Source: Massilia sp. MS-15 (GTDB taxonomy: Bacteria > Pseudomonadota > Gammaproteobacteria > Burkholderiales > Burkholderiaceae_D). From it: a DNA stretch of 64,000 nt. Position 1 is the stretch's first letter; the number at the start of each line of letters is the position of its first letter. Positions 7,942-16,943 of the stretch are shown one piece after another. The stretch is from contig NZ_JAIWIA010000001.1 in NCBI RefSeq assembly GCF_020176695.1, forward strand, positions 248,001 through 312,000, given 5' to 3'. The position numbers were made by a program, and so were the translations under genes. The notes under the pieces are model-generated. The model was not told the DNA's origin, made no database searches, and saw only the letters and a program-made list of their open reading frames with translations.

Positions 7942-10900
7942 TCAATAGGTATCGCCGCCCTTCTCCGTCAGCAGGCGCTCCAGCGGGCGCCGCCCGAGCT
8001 TCCAGAAGATGAGCGGCGTGAGCAGCGAGTCGAGCAAGGTGGAGCTGATCAGGCCACCGAAGATGACGACCGCCACCGGATGCAGGATCTCCTTGCCCGA
8101 CGCATCCGCCGCCAGCAGCAGCGGCGTCAGCGCAAAGGCGGCCACGAGGGCCGTCATCAGGACCGGCGTCAGGCGCTCGATCGAGCCGCGCACGATCATC
8201 GGCCATCCGAAGCTCTCGCCTTCGAACTTGCATAAATTGATGTAGTGGCTGATCTTGAGGATGCCGTTGCGCGTCGCGATGCCCGCCAGCGTGATGAAGC
8301 CGACCATCGAGGCCACCGACAGCGACACGCCCGCGATCCACATCGCGATCACGCTGCCGACCAGCGCAAACGGGATGTTGCCCATGATGATGAGCGCCAG
8401 CGCCCCCGAGCGGTAGCGCGAATACAGCACCAGGAAGATCATGAGCAGCGAACCGAGCGCCAGGCCCGCGATCAGGCGCTGCGACTGCTCCTGCGCCTGG
8501 AATTGCCCTTCCACGCTCACGAAGTAGCCGCCTGGCAGCCGGGTCTTCGCCACCGCCTGGCGCACGTCCTCGATGATGTGCGACATATTGGAGCCGTCCG
8601 TGTTCGCGTACACGACGATGCGGCGGCGCCCGTTCTCCCGGCCGATCTGGTTCGGGCCATCGCCCTCTTCCACCGTGGCGATGTCTGATAACGGGACCTG
8701 GCCCGCCGGGGTACTGAGCATCACGCGGCCCAGGTCCTGCGGCGAGCGATCCGCATCGGCCAGGCGCAGCACCAGGTCGTAGCGGCGCGCGCCGTCGATC
8801 ACCTGGGTCACGCGCGTGCCTTCGGACAGCATTTGGAGCGCCTGCAGCACCTCGCCCGCGGCCAGGCCGTGCTGGGCCGCCTTGCGGTAGTCGATGCGCA
8901 CCTTCACCTGCGGGATCAGGACCTGGCGCTCGACCGACAGGTCGACCAGGCCCGGCACGCCGGACAAGCGGGCGCGCAGGCCCTCGGCCAGGCCGCGCAG
9001 GGTGTCGATGTCGTCGCCGTAGATCTTGACCGCAATCTGCGCGCGCACGCCCGACAGCAGGTGGTCCAGGCGGTGCGAGATCGGCTGGCCGATCGCCACC
9101 GATGCCGGAATGCTGGCGAGCTGGTTTCGGATGCTGGCCATCACCTCCTCGCGGCTGCGTCTTGATGCCTTCAGGTCGATCTCGAACTCGGACGAATGCA
9201 CGCCCTCGGCATGCTCGTCCAGCTCGGCGCGGCCGGTACGGCGCCCGACCTTGGTCACTTCCGGCACCTGGGCGATCAGGGTCTCGGCCAGCGCGCCCAT
9301 GCGGTTGGCCTCCGCCAGCGAGGTCCCGGGCGTGAGGGTCATGCCCATCACCAGCGAGCCCTCGTTGAAGGCCGGCAGGAAGGCGCGCGGGAAGAAGGGC
9401 ACCGAGGCCGCGGCCAGCAGCACCACGAGCAGCGCGGCGCCCAGCACCGGGCGGATGCGCGGCAGCGACCATGCCAGGGCGGCCGTGTCCCAGGCCTTCA
9501 GGCGGCGCACGATCGGGCTGTCGCCGCGATGCAGGCGCTTCATCTTCGGCAGCAGGTAGTAGGCCAGCACCGGCGTGACCGTCATCGACACCAGCATCGA
9601 GGCCAGGATCGAGGCGATGTAGGCGATGCCGAGCGGCGCGAACAGGCGGCCCTCGATGCCCGGCAGCGCGAACAGCGGGATGAACACCAGCACCACGATC
9701 ACGGTGGCGTAGACGATCCCCGAGCGCACCTCGACCGAGGCGTGCCAGATCGTCTCCAGCACCGAATGTCCCGTCTTGTCGCGCTCCTTCAGGCGCCGCA
9801 TGATGTTCTCGACGTCGACCACCGCATCGTCGACCAGCTCGCCGATCGCGATCGCCAGCCCACCCAGCGTCATCACGTTGATCGACTGGCCCAGCAGGTG
9901 GAAGGCCAGCGCCGTCACCGCCAGCGACAGCGGGATCGCCACCAGCGAAATCACCGTGGTGCGCGCGCTCAGCAGGAAGGCGAACAGCACGATCGCCACC
10001 AGGATGGCGCCGTCGCGCAAGGCTTCCACCACGTTGCCGACGCCGGCTTCGATGAAGTTCGCCTGGCGGAACAGCACCACGGGCTGCGAGATGCCGGCCG
10101 GCAGGCCTTGCTTCAGTTCCGCCAGCGCGCCCTCGATGTCGCGCGTCAGGCGCACGGTGTCGCCGTCGGGCTGCTTCTGCACGCTGACGATCACCGCCGG
10201 CTTGCCGTTCATGCCGGCGTCGCCGCGCTTGAAGGCCGGTGCGTAGGCGACGTCGGCGACCTGCTCGAGCAGCACCGGCATGCCCTTGCGGTAGGCCACC
10301 GCCAGGCCCTTGACGTCTTCCAGGCGCGTGGTGCGTCCCAGGTTGCGGATCAGGTACTCGCGGTTGTTCAGGTCGATGAAGCCGCCGCTGGTATTGGCCG
10401 CAAAGCCGCGCAGCGCGCCCAATACCTGTTCCAGCGAGACGCCGAACTGCGCCATGCGCGCGGTGTCCGGCTGCACGCGCAGCTGGCGCACTTCGCCGCC
10501 GATCGGGATCACCTGCGACACGCCGGGAATCGACAGCAGGCGCGGACGCAGCACGAAGTCGGCGTACTCGCGCGCCTTCATGGGGTCGGTCCTAGCCACG
10601 TCGATGGGCAGCGCGATCAGCATGATCTCGCCCATGATCGAGGACACCGGTCCCATCATCGGCGAGATATCGCCGGGCAGCCCTTCCTTCACCAGGCCCA
10701 GGCGCTCGGACACGAGCTGGCGGTTGCGGTAGACATCAAGGCCCCAGTCGAACTCCGCATACACGAGGGACAGGCCGACGCCCGACACCGAGCGCACCCG
10801 GGTCACCCCCGGCATGCCGTTGAGCGAGGTCTCGATCGGGAAAGACACCAGCTGCTCGACTTCCTCGGGCGCCATGCCGCCGGCCTCGGTGAGCACCGTG

Positions 10901-11040
10901 ACGACCGGCTTGTTCAGGTCGGGGAACACGTCCACCGGGGTGCGCGAGGCCGTATAGGCCCCGTAGACCATCAGCAGCAGCGCCGCCGCCAAGACGAACA
11001 GGCGGTTGCGCAGGCTGAATCGAACGATTGCATTGAACAT
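7942..11040 (-). CDS. Heavy-metal RND efflux pump, CusA/CzcA family
   Basis: 1032 residues, standard length for the HME-RND family of proton-driven inner-membrane pumps that expel divalent or monovalent metal ions with an adaptor and a TolC-like channel. It begins [13 protein letters not shown], has the family D-V-F-P-D-L block near residue 37, and two six-helix halves. The proton-relay helix reads [15 protein letters not shown] (about residues 398-412). This keeps the acidic residues but differs from CzcA (DFG...DGA...EN) and from CusA (AMVDAAIVMIEN), so the substrate metal cannot be named from this motif. It is 7 nt after the adaptor gene in the operon. Confidence 0.92.
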   Translation of the reverse strand: MFNAIVRFSLRNRLFVLAAALLLMVYGAYTASRTPVDVFPDLNKPVVTVLTEAGGMAPEEVEQLVSFPIETSLNGMPGVTRVRSVSGVGLSLVYAEFDWGLDVYRNRQLVSERLGLVKEGLPGDISPMMGPVSSIMGEIMLIALPIDVARTDPMKAREYADFVLRPRLLSIPGVSQVIPIGGEVRQLRVQPDTARMAQFGVSLEQVLGALRGFAANTSGGFIDLNNREYLIRNLGRTTRLEDVKGLAVAYRKGMPVLLEQVADVAYAPAFKRGDAGMNGKPAVIVSVQKQPDGDTVRLTRDIEGALAELKQGLPAGISQPVVLFRQANFIEAGVGNVVEALRDGAILVAIVLFAFLLSARTTVISLVAIPLSLAVTALAFHLLGQSINVMTLGGLAIAIGELVDDAVVDVENIMRRLKERDKTGHSVLETIWHASVEVRSGIVYATVIVVLVFIPLFALPGIEGRLFAPLGIAYIASILASMLVSMTVTPVLAYYLLPKMKRLHRGDSPIVRRLKAWDTAALAWSLPRIRPVLGAALLVVLLAAASVPFFPRAFLPAFNEGSLVMGMTLTPGTSLAEANRMGALAETLIAQVPEVTKVGRRTGRAELDEHAEGVHSSEFEIDLKASRRSREEVMASIRNQLASIPASVAIGQPISHRLDHLLSGVRAQIAVKIYGDDIDTLRGLAEGLRARLSGVPGLVDLSVERQVLIPQVKVRIDYRKAAQHGLAAGEVLQALQMLSEGTRVTQVIDGARRYDLVLRLADADRSPQDLGRVMLSTPAGQVPLSDIATVEEGDGPNQIGRENGRRRIVVYANTDGSNMSHIIEDVRQAVAKTRLPGGYFVSVEGQFQAQEQSQRLIAGLALGSLLMIFLVLYSRYRSGALALIIMGNIPFALVGSVIAMWIAGVSLSVASMVGFITLAGIATRNGILKISHYINLCKFEGESFGWPMIVRGSIERLTPVLMTALVAAFALTPLLLAADASGKEILHPVAVVIFGGLISSTLLDSLLTPLIFWKLGRRPLERLLTEKGGDTY

Positions 11041-11047
11041 GGGCCGC

Positions 11048-12157
11048 CTACCGGATCTGGTTGATCAGGGAGGTGCCCTCGATCACGACCCGGTTGTCGG
11101 GGCTGAGCCCCCGGGTCACGATCACGGTACCGGCATCGATCGGCGTCGTCTCCACCGGCAGCGCGATGAAGCGCTGGGCCCCTAGCTTGATCCACACCAC
11201 CGTTTCGTTGGCCTGGTTGCGCGCCAGCGCCGACGCCGGCAGGGCGATGCCCTTCACGGTCGTGTTCAGCTTGGCCAGCACGACGACAGGCTGCCCGACC
11301 GCGAGATCAAGTGACTTGCCCTGCGCCCGGAAGTTCAGCGGCACCGCGCCCTCGCGCAGGCTGCGCCCTCCTCCGAGCAGCGTGAGCTGGACATCGCCCA
11401 CTTCCAGCAGGCTGGCGCTGCTGATCCTGCGCGCCAGCGAAGCGTCGGTGGCCAGGGCCTCGACCAGCATGCGTTGCGGATCGACGATCTCGAACAGCAC
11501 CTCGTGCGGCTCCACCATCTGGCCGTTGAGCACCGCCGCGCTGGCGACGATGCCGCTTGCCGGGGCGACGACGTTCTCCACGCCGCCGATCGACCGGGCT
11601 ACCGCACGCTCGCGGCCGATGTTGGCCGCCAGTTCGGCGCGCGCCGCCTCGACCTCCTTGGCCGGCACCACGCCTTCCAGCGATTCCAGGCGCCGGACGC
11701 GCTGTTCCAGCAGCGCGCGGGAAGCGCGCAGGGCCGCCAGTTCGGCCGCCTGGTTGCCGCGTTCGATGGCGTCGCCGATCGGACGCAGGCGTGCCAGCAC
11801 CTGCCCTTTCACCACGCGCTGCCCAGGCACCGGCAGGCCCTTCGGCCCCGGGGCGATCTGGCCCGCGAACGGGGCCTGCACCCGGCCGCCCGCGTTCGGG
11901 TCGATGGCGGCGCGGCCGTTGAGCTGGACGGTGTGCGCGTACTCGCCCTCTTTCACCATCAGGGTGCGCACGCCCATGCGGCGCTGCGCCAGCTTCGGCA
12001 CGTTGACGCTGCCGTCCGGCAGGCGTGCCAGGCCGCTGGCCGTGCCGGCGGCCTTCTCGTCGAGGTGCTCGCCGTTGGGGCCATGGGCGCCGGGCGAAGC
12101 CAGCAGGGAAGTCGTGAAAAGGGCGGCGAGGAGGCCGATCACAATGCGATGTTTCAT
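11048..12157 (-). CDS. RND efflux periplasmic adaptor (CzcB/CusB-type)
   Basis: 369 residues from the ATG at 12157. It has a Sec signal of about 20 residues; the mature protein then begins [15 protein letters not shown]. This His-containing stretch is almost the same as the start of the neighbouring 184-residue protein. Next come the biotinyl-lipoyl-like domain ([17 protein letters not shown]), an alpha-hairpin around residues 140-200, the return V-V-A-P-A-S-G-I-V, and beta-barrel domains. The adaptor joins the RND pump to the TolC-like channel. It lies 2 nt after the 184-residue gene and 7 nt before the pump. Confidence 0.88.
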   Translation of the reverse strand: MKHRIVIGLLAALFTTSLLASPGAHGPNGEHLDEKAAGTASGLARLPDGSVNVPKLAQRRMGVRTLMVKEGEYAHTVQLNGRAAIDPNAGGRVQAPFAGQIAPGPKGLPVPGQRVVKGQVLARLRPIGDAIERGNQAAELAALRASRALLEQRVRRLESLEGVVPAKEVEAARAELAANIGRERAVARSIGGVENVVAPASGIVASAAVLNGQMVEPHEVLFEIVDPQRMLVEALATDASLARRISSASLLEVGDVQLTLLGGGRSLREGAVPLNFRAQGKSLDLAVGQPVVVLAKLNTTVKGIALPASALARNQANETVVWIKLGAQRFIALPVETTPIDAGTVIVTRGLSPDNRVVIEGTSLINQIR

Positions 12158-12159
12158 GT

Positions 12160-12714
12160 TCAGGCTTCCTTGCGTTGGCGCATGCGGCGCACGGCGAATA
12201 CGGCGGCGATGAGGACGAGGGCCGCGCTGGCCGCCAGCAGCCACGGGCTCCACGCCGCGTGATCGTGATCGTGGTCCAGCTCGTCGAGCGCTTGCGCCAC
12301 CTGCAGCGTTCCTTCCAACAGGTCGCTCTCCTCCCCTGCAACGAGGGTGAACAGCAGCGGATGCGCGCCCGGCCTGGAAATCGCGGCGAGCAAGGCCGGA
12401 TCGTCGACGGCGTAGTCGCCCATGTCGGCATGGAAGGTGGCTTTCGCCTTGAGGTTCTTGTACTGGACTTCCAGCACGCCGTTCAGGACCGGCTCGTTGG
12501 TCTCGTAGCGGTCGATCATGATCGACAGTTCGCCACCCGAGAGCTGGCCCACCAGCTCGAAGGCTTCGGTAAAGGTTTCGACGCGCGGCAGCACGGCGCC
12601 CGCGCTTGCTGCCGGGGCGTCGAGGTGTTCGCCGTTCGGCCCGTGCGCGCCGGGGCCGGCCAGTGCCGGCGACATGGCCAGCATGGCGGCAAGGAACAGG
12701 GTCAGGATGTTCAT
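12160..12714 (-). CDS. Membrane-anchored periplasmic protein of the metal cluster
   Basis: 184 residues. A signal peptide (to about residue 19) is followed by [14 protein letters not shown], nearly the same as the adaptor's mature N-terminus. A beta-rich domain follows, then a D-H-D-H-D-H segment near residue 148, one C-terminal membrane helix (about 158-176) and a short Arg/Lys tail. The predicted form is a periplasmic domain tethered to the inner membrane beside the pump. It overlaps the TolC-like gene by 4 nt (ATGA) and precedes the adaptor by 2 nt, so translation is likely coupled. I recognise no named family; a metal-handling or adaptor-helper role is inferred from context. Confidence 0.65.
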   Translation of the reverse strand: MNILTLFLAAMLAMSPALAGPGAHGPNGEHLDAPAASAGAVLPRVETFTEAFELVGQLSGGELSIMIDRYETNEPVLNGVLEVQYKNLKAKATFHADMGDYAVDDPALLAAISRPGAHPLLFTLVAGEESDLLEGTLQVAQALDELDHDHDHAAWSPWLLAASAALVLIAAVFAVRRMRQRKEA

Positions 12715-13946
12715 GGAAGGATTCCTCGTGCTTGATTGAGTTGCGCATGGGCGTGCCCGACTGCGACTTGTTGCTGGGCCACGGCGACGTCGGCCTCATG
12801 GGTCAGTGCGCGCGAGCGCAGCAGGTCGGCGAGGCCGCGTTCACCCTGGCGGAAGGCCTTTTCGAACAGGGCCGTGTGCTCGTGCAGCGCCTTGGCGCGG
12901 GCGATGGCGTCGTTCAGGGCCGTGCTGGCATTCGCCAGGCGTGCGCGGGCGACGGCGAGGTCGGCGCCGCTGGCGGCCTGCGCCTCGGCCGCTTCGGCTG
13001 CCGCGGTCGCAATCGCGGTCTGGGCCTGGGCCTCGACGCTGCGGTTGCGCGCGGCGCTGCCGAACGGAATTTGCAGGGCCACGCCGACGCTGCGCACCGG
13101 TTCACCCAGCATGCGCTCTTCTTCACGGCGCACCGCCAGTGCGATGGTGGGCGGCGCGGAACGGTTGGCTTCAAGCAGGCGCAAGGCCGCGCGTGCACGC
13201 TGCTCGGACGCCTGGGCAGCAAGCAGGCGGACATTGGCGGGAGCACCGCTTTCCTGCAGCGGCTCCGGCTCGAGTGCGGGCAGTTCCGGCAGCCCGGTCA
13301 GGACCTGGAAGCGCGCCAAAGCCTCGGTGGCGGAGGTGCGCGCCTTGCCGACCTCGATGCGCGCGGCCAGCACTTCCTGGTCGGCCAGCAGCCCATCGCT
13401 GCGCGCCAGGTCGCCGGCCTCGACGCGGCGCCGCACTTCATTGGCCAGTTCTTCGAGGTGGTGCAGGTGGTCCTGCTTTTCTTCCAGCGTGACCTGGGCG
13501 CTTGCCGCTTCCCACATCCGGTCGCGCACCAGCCCGGCCACGGCCAGGCGGGTGGCGCTGAGATGAGCGGCCGCTTCATCGGTACCGCGCACCGCCAGCG
13601 CTTCGCGCGCAGCCTTCTGGCCCGGCAGCCAGAACGAGGACGAGACGGAAATCTCGGATTCGCGCTGCGCGCGTTCGGACCCGCTTTCGTCCCTCTTCTG
13701 GGACAGGCCGAGCGTGGGCGGCGTCGCCAGCCAGGAGCCGGCGACGGCGCGTGCCGCCGCGGCCTCGTTCTGGCGCGCTTCGATGGTGCGTGCGTCGGGC
13801 ACGCGCTGCCAGGCGCCATCGACGGCTTGCTTGAGTGTGGCGGGAGGTGCTGCAAGCGCCCAGCATGGCAGGGCGAGCGCGGCACCTAAAAAGTAATACG
13901 ACAGGCGGCGGGTGCGCATGTGTTCTCCATCGGTGAAGTTCGACAT
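12711..13946 (-). CDS. TolC-family outer-membrane efflux protein (CzcC/CusC-type)
   Basis: 411 residues, the usual length for CzcC-like channels. A signal peptide of about 27 residues ends at C-W-A-L-A-A. Two similar coiled-coil halves follow, rich in alanine, glutamate and arginine with long heptad-like stretches (for example A-R-Q-N-E-A-A-A-A-R-A-V-A-G), as in the outer-membrane efflux-protein repeat. It forms the trimeric exit duct for the RND pump. Its stop overlaps the start of the 184-residue protein gene. It is 48 nt downstream of the His-rich protein gene and probably shares its promoter. Confidence 0.85.
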   Translation of the reverse strand: MSNFTDGEHMRTRRLSYYFLGAALALPCWALAAPPATLKQAVDGAWQRVPDARTIEARQNEAAAARAVAGSWLATPPTLGLSQKRDESGSERAQRESEISVSSSFWLPGQKAAREALAVRGTDEAAAHLSATRLAVAGLVRDRMWEAASAQVTLEEKQDHLHHLEELANEVRRRVEAGDLARSDGLLADQEVLAARIEVGKARTSATEALARFQVLTGLPELPALEPEPLQESGAPANVRLLAAQASEQRARAALRLLEANRSAPPTIALAVRREEERMLGEPVRSVGVALQIPFGSAARNRSVEAQAQTAIATAAAEAAEAQAASGADLAVARARLANASTALNDAIARAKALHEHTALFEKAFRQGERGLADLLRSRALTHEADVAVAQQQVAVGHAHAQLNQARGILP

Positions 13947-13994
13947 CTACCGAAGGGAAGCGCACGGGCGCGAGGAGCTCGCGCCAGTTGTTTG

Positions 13995-14381
13995 TCAGGC
14001 GTGCGTCATTCCCCCGGCGGCGTGGCCGGGGGCGTGGCGGGGCGGCTTTTGTGGCCCATCCAGGAAGGGTTCCGGCAGCGCCTTGGCAGCAGGTACGACC
14101 ACGCTGGACAGCAGCTGTTCGGGCGGCACGATGAGCGCGGGAAGGAGCAGGTCGGCCGGTTGCGCGCAGGAATGGTGGTCCTGCGCATGGGCGAGCGATT
14201 GTTCGGATGCGTCGTAGTGCACCGAGCCGTCGTCTTCGTGGTGGTGGTGCAGGATGTTCTCGTCGTGCGCCACCGCGTGCGCCAGGCCGCCTGCGCCGTA
14301 GGCCTGCGACAAGGCACCCTGCATGGCGAAACCATACATGGGAAGACACAACAGCAGGAGGATGGAAATAATCCGGCGCAA
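13995..14381 (-). CDS. His-rich exported protein of the metal cluster
   Basis: 128 residues if started at the TTG at 14381, preceded by a good ribosome-binding site (GAGGTGA). The resulting N-terminus (R-R-I-I-S-I-L-L-L-L-C-L-P-M-Y-G-F-A) is a typical signal peptide. An ATG at 14438 in the same frame would lie upstream of a near-perfect -10 box, so it is probably not used. The mature protein has H-A-V-A-H-D-E-N-I-L-H-H-H-H-E-D-D and a second patch, H-A-Q-D-H-H-S-C. This suggests periplasmic binding of a transition metal. Its C-terminal half is Pro-rich and ends in another His group (P-R-H-A-P-G-H). Family unknown. Confidence 0.6.
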   Translation of the reverse strand: MRRIISILLLLCLPMYGFAMQGALSQAYGAGGLAHAVAHDENILHHHHEDDGSVHYDASEQSLAHAQDHHSCAQPADLLLPALIVPPEQLLSSVVVPAAKALPEPFLDGPQKPPRHAPGHAAGGMTHA

Positions 14382-14406
14382 AAGCTCACCTCGGGGAATT
14401 GCGCCG

Positions 14407-14412
14407 ATTATA
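14407..14412 (-). promoter_or_regulatory. Predicted -10 box for the His-rich protein and efflux genes
   Basis: On the minus strand this reads TATAAT, a perfect sigma-70 -10 hexamer. It lies about 25 nt upstream of the TTG start at 14381 and would give a short leader. No strong -35 is seen 16-18 nt upstream. If active, it would give the efflux genes a promoter separate from the TonB receptor gene that precedes them. Confidence 0.45.
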
Positions 14413-14458
14413 GCAGCGCGGCGGCCGGCGAACACCATGCCGGCCGCAACACCACCGC

Positions 14459-16435
14459 TTAAAACGCGGCGCGTACGCCCACGGTGAGGTTGCGTCCTGG
14501 CAGCGGCGCCACGTCCTTCAGCACCGAAGTCGAGATGCGGATGTCCTTGTCGAGCAGGTTCTTGCCGATGATGAACCAGGTCAGGTCGGCGTTGCGGAAG
14601 CGCTGGGTGTAGGACAGGTTGGCATCCAGCTGGGTGTAGGCCGGGGTCGGCGTCGTCTCAAACGAGGCAAGGCGCTCCTGCTTCAGCGCGCGCAGCACCG
14701 AGACGTTTGCGCGCAGCGCGCCCTGGCGGTAGCCGGCCTCGACGCCGATGCGCTTGGCCGGCTGCAGCGGCAGGCTGCCCGCATCAATCAGCGAGCCGCG
14801 CGACAGGTCGCCGAAGGCGCGCAGCGACAGGCCCTGCGTATGCGGGTGCCGGTTGTAGCTGATCTCGGCCTCCGCGCCGCGGATCGTCGCATCCGCCTGG
14901 CGGAAGATGCGCTCGCGCAGCTCGTCGCCCGGATTGCCCTCGTCGTCCAGCAGGGTATCGTTCACTTCACCGTAGATGAAGTCACGCACGCGGTTCTCGA
15001 ACAGGTTTGCCTGCCAGCGAATCAGTCCAGTCACTTTGCGCAGCGAGATTTCCAGGTTGCGCGAGGTCTCCTTCTTGAAATTCGGGTTGCCGATGTCGTA
15101 GGTCAGGGTCGACTCGTGCGGGCCGCCCGAGTACAGCTCGTCGGTGCCTGGGGCGCGCTGGGCCACCGAGGCGGTCACGCCCACCGTGTAGTCGCGGGCG
15201 AGGGGCCAGATCGCGCCCGCCGACCAGGACAGCAGGTCGAAGCTGCGGCGCGGCGCGCTTCCTTCCGGTTCGCGCTTCACCGATTCCACCCGCACGCCGG
15301 CGTTCACCCGCGTCTTGCCGAACTGGCGCTGCTCGACCAGGAAGGCGGCATGGGTGCTTGAGTCCGTCACCGGTACCGTCGCCGATTCGCCGCTGTCCGC
15401 GCTCAGGCCGGAAAAGCGGGTGTGCTCGGTCTGGACGCCGAAGCTGCCTTCCCAGCCGCGTACGGGCTTGTGGCTCAGCTCCAGGCGCGTTTCCAGCGAG
15501 CGGTTCGAGAAGATGGTCTCCGGACCGCCCTCGCTATTCAACTCCATGTGGCCGTAGTCGGAATAGCCGGCCTTGAAGCGCAGCTTCTCGAAGCCCGCCA
15601 TCGGCGCGTCCAGCTGGCCGTCGATGTCGTAGCGGGTCTGGTCGAGGTCGATCGTCGCGCCCTCGCCGCCCGGAATGCCGTAGTTCTTCTTCAGCGAACT
15701 GACCGAGGCGCCGAGGTAGCCGCGTTCCCCGATGATGGATGCGCCCGCGCCCAGCGTGTGCTGGCGCAGGGCGGAATTGAACAGCGTGTCGCTGTTCAAG
15801 GCGTCGGGGACATGGTAGTCGCCGGCCTTGCGCCCGCTGCCGTCGACGTGCAGCGCCACCTTGCCGCTCGACGCGTCTCCGGAGAAGGAGACGGCGCGGC
15901 CGTGGTCGACGCTGCTGTAGCGGGTTTCCACCACGCCGCTCGGCTTGTCGTGCAGCCCGGTCGGAATGCGTTCGTTGACGACGTTGACCAGGCCGCCGAT
16001 CGCGCCGGAACCGTACAGCAGCGCCGCCGGGCCGCGCAGGATCTCGATCTGGCGCGCGGTGGGCGCTTCGCCGGTGACGGCATGGTCGTTCGACAGGCCG
16101 GACAGGTCCGACACCGACATGCCGTTTTCCAGCACCTTGACGCGGTTGCCTTCCAGGCCGCGGATGATCGGGCGCGAAGCGCCGGCACCGAAGGCCGAGG
16201 CCGACACGCCCAGTTCATTGCTCAGGGTGTCGCCGAGCGAACTTCCCAGCTTGCTGCGCAGCTCGTCGCCGGCCAGCACCTTGGCCGGCGTGAGGATCTG
16301 GTCGCCCTCGCCCGCCCCGAACGGGGTGGCGGTAACGACGACGGTGGCGACTGGCGGGTTCGCATTCTGGGCAAAGGAGAACGGCGCGAGGGCGGCGAGG
16401 GCCGCGCTCGCCAGGAGGGTACGCTGGACGTGCAT
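14459..16435 (-). CDS. TonB-dependent outer-membrane receptor, ZnuD-like
   Basis: 658 residues. A signal peptide (M-H-V-Q-R-T-L-L-A-S-A-A-L-A-A-L) is followed by a plug domain with V-V-V-T-A-T-P, R-P-I-I-R-G-L-E-G-N-R-V and I-E-I-L-R-G-P-A-A-L-L-Y-G-S-G-A-I-G-G, then a beta-barrel ending in V-G-V-R-A-A-F with the terminal aromatic. The plug sequence and length fit the ZnuD group, which imports zinc or related ions, better than siderophore receptors. The neighbouring genes (His-rich proteins, a metal RND pump) support a metal substrate. Which metal is not shown by the sequence. Confidence 0.75.
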   Translation of the reverse strand: MHVQRTLLASAALAALAPFSFAQNANPPVATVVVTATPFGAGEGDQILTPAKVLAGDELRSKLGSSLGDTLSNELGVSASAFGAGASRPIIRGLEGNRVKVLENGMSVSDLSGLSNDHAVTGEAPTARQIEILRGPAALLYGSGAIGGLVNVVNERIPTGLHDKPSGVVETRYSSVDHGRAVSFSGDASSGKVALHVDGSGRKAGDYHVPDALNSDTLFNSALRQHTLGAGASIIGERGYLGASVSSLKKNYGIPGGEGATIDLDQTRYDIDGQLDAPMAGFEKLRFKAGYSDYGHMELNSEGGPETIFSNRSLETRLELSHKPVRGWEGSFGVQTEHTRFSGLSADSGESATVPVTDSSTHAAFLVEQRQFGKTRVNAGVRVESVKREPEGSAPRRSFDLLSWSAGAIWPLARDYTVGVTASVAQRAPGTDELYSGGPHESTLTYDIGNPNFKKETSRNLEISLRKVTGLIRWQANLFENRVRDFIYGEVNDTLLDDEGNPGDELRERIFRQADATIRGAEAEISYNRHPHTQGLSLRAFGDLSRGSLIDAGSLPLQPAKRIGVEAGYRQGALRANVSVLRALKQERLASFETTPTPAYTQLDANLSYTQRFRNADLTWFIIGKNLLDKDIRISTSVLKDVAPLPGRNLTVGVRAAF

Positions 16436-16517
16436 GATACATTCCTTGGAACGGATACGGGACGGACGCGTGCGCGCGCGCGTGGCGGCGCAAACGGGTC
16501 GGGAGTTCAGGGTGCAG

Positions 16518-16856
16518 TCAGGTGAGAGGTGGTGCGCGCGAGGAGAAGTAAGGCGTCAAGGGCGCGTTCCAGGAATCGAACGCGGTCCACTGGGCCAGGA
16601 TGCGGCAGGCAGGCAGGGCCGCCGTGCCGCAGGCCGGGGTGTGCAGCGCCGGAGACACCGTGGCGGCATCGTAGGCAAGGCAGGAGTGCTGGGCCGCCTT
16701 CAGGTCGGCGCTGGCCGCGCTGGCGGTCGGCGCGTGCTGGAAAGCGTGCGCGATCCGGTGCGCCAGGCCCTGCCAGTGCGCGAACGCCATCGCCAACGTC
16801 AGCATCAGGACGATGACGTAGCGGGCGCAGCGGATGCGTGGCAGTCGGGTGAACAT
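16518..16856 (-). CDS. Small His/Cys-containing exported or membrane protein
   Basis: 112 residues. One hydrophobic segment near residues 12-27 (Y-V-I-V-L-M-L-T-L-A-M-A-F-A) acts as signal or anchor. After it come A-H-W-Q-G-L-A-H-R-I-A-H-A-F-Q-H, Q-H-S-C-L-A-Y-D, and further cysteines in P-A-C-G and P-A-C-R. Histidines and four cysteines in such a short exported protein suggest metal or redox chemistry. It lies 82 nt upstream of the ZnuD-like receptor on the same strand, so it is probably the first gene of the metal cluster. Family not recognised; it vaguely resembles DUF2946-type proteins found beside TonB receptors. Confidence 0.5.
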   Translation of the reverse strand: MFTRLPRIRCARYVIVLMLTLAMAFAHWQGLAHRIAHAFQHAPTASAASADLKAAQHSCLAYDAATVSPALHTPACGTAALPACRILAQWTAFDSWNAPLTPYFSSRAPPLT

Positions 16857-16895
16857 CTGTCAGGACCATACCGGTTCGTGGCGGTTAGCCAGAGG

Positions 16896-16908
16896 CGGAT
16901 AGTATAAC
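16896..16908. promoter_or_regulatory. Candidate metal-regulator half-palindrome / promoter upstream of the metal cluster
   Basis: The stretch CGGATAGTATAAC has one perfect half of the gammaproteobacterial Zur box (TATAAC) around a central G, and a degenerate other half. On the minus strand it contains TATACT, a plausible -10 for the gene at 16856. Its place before a ZnuD-like receptor makes Zur control plausible, but the match is only partial. Confidence 0.25.
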
Positions 16909-16943
16909 GCAGTGACAAGGCCGGTGGAAACGACCTTGATCGG

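Noticed and set aside
9196..11064. Long plus-strand open frame opposite the RND pump
   Set aside because: His/Gln/Arg-rich antisense composition with no recognisable motif; the RND gene is certain.
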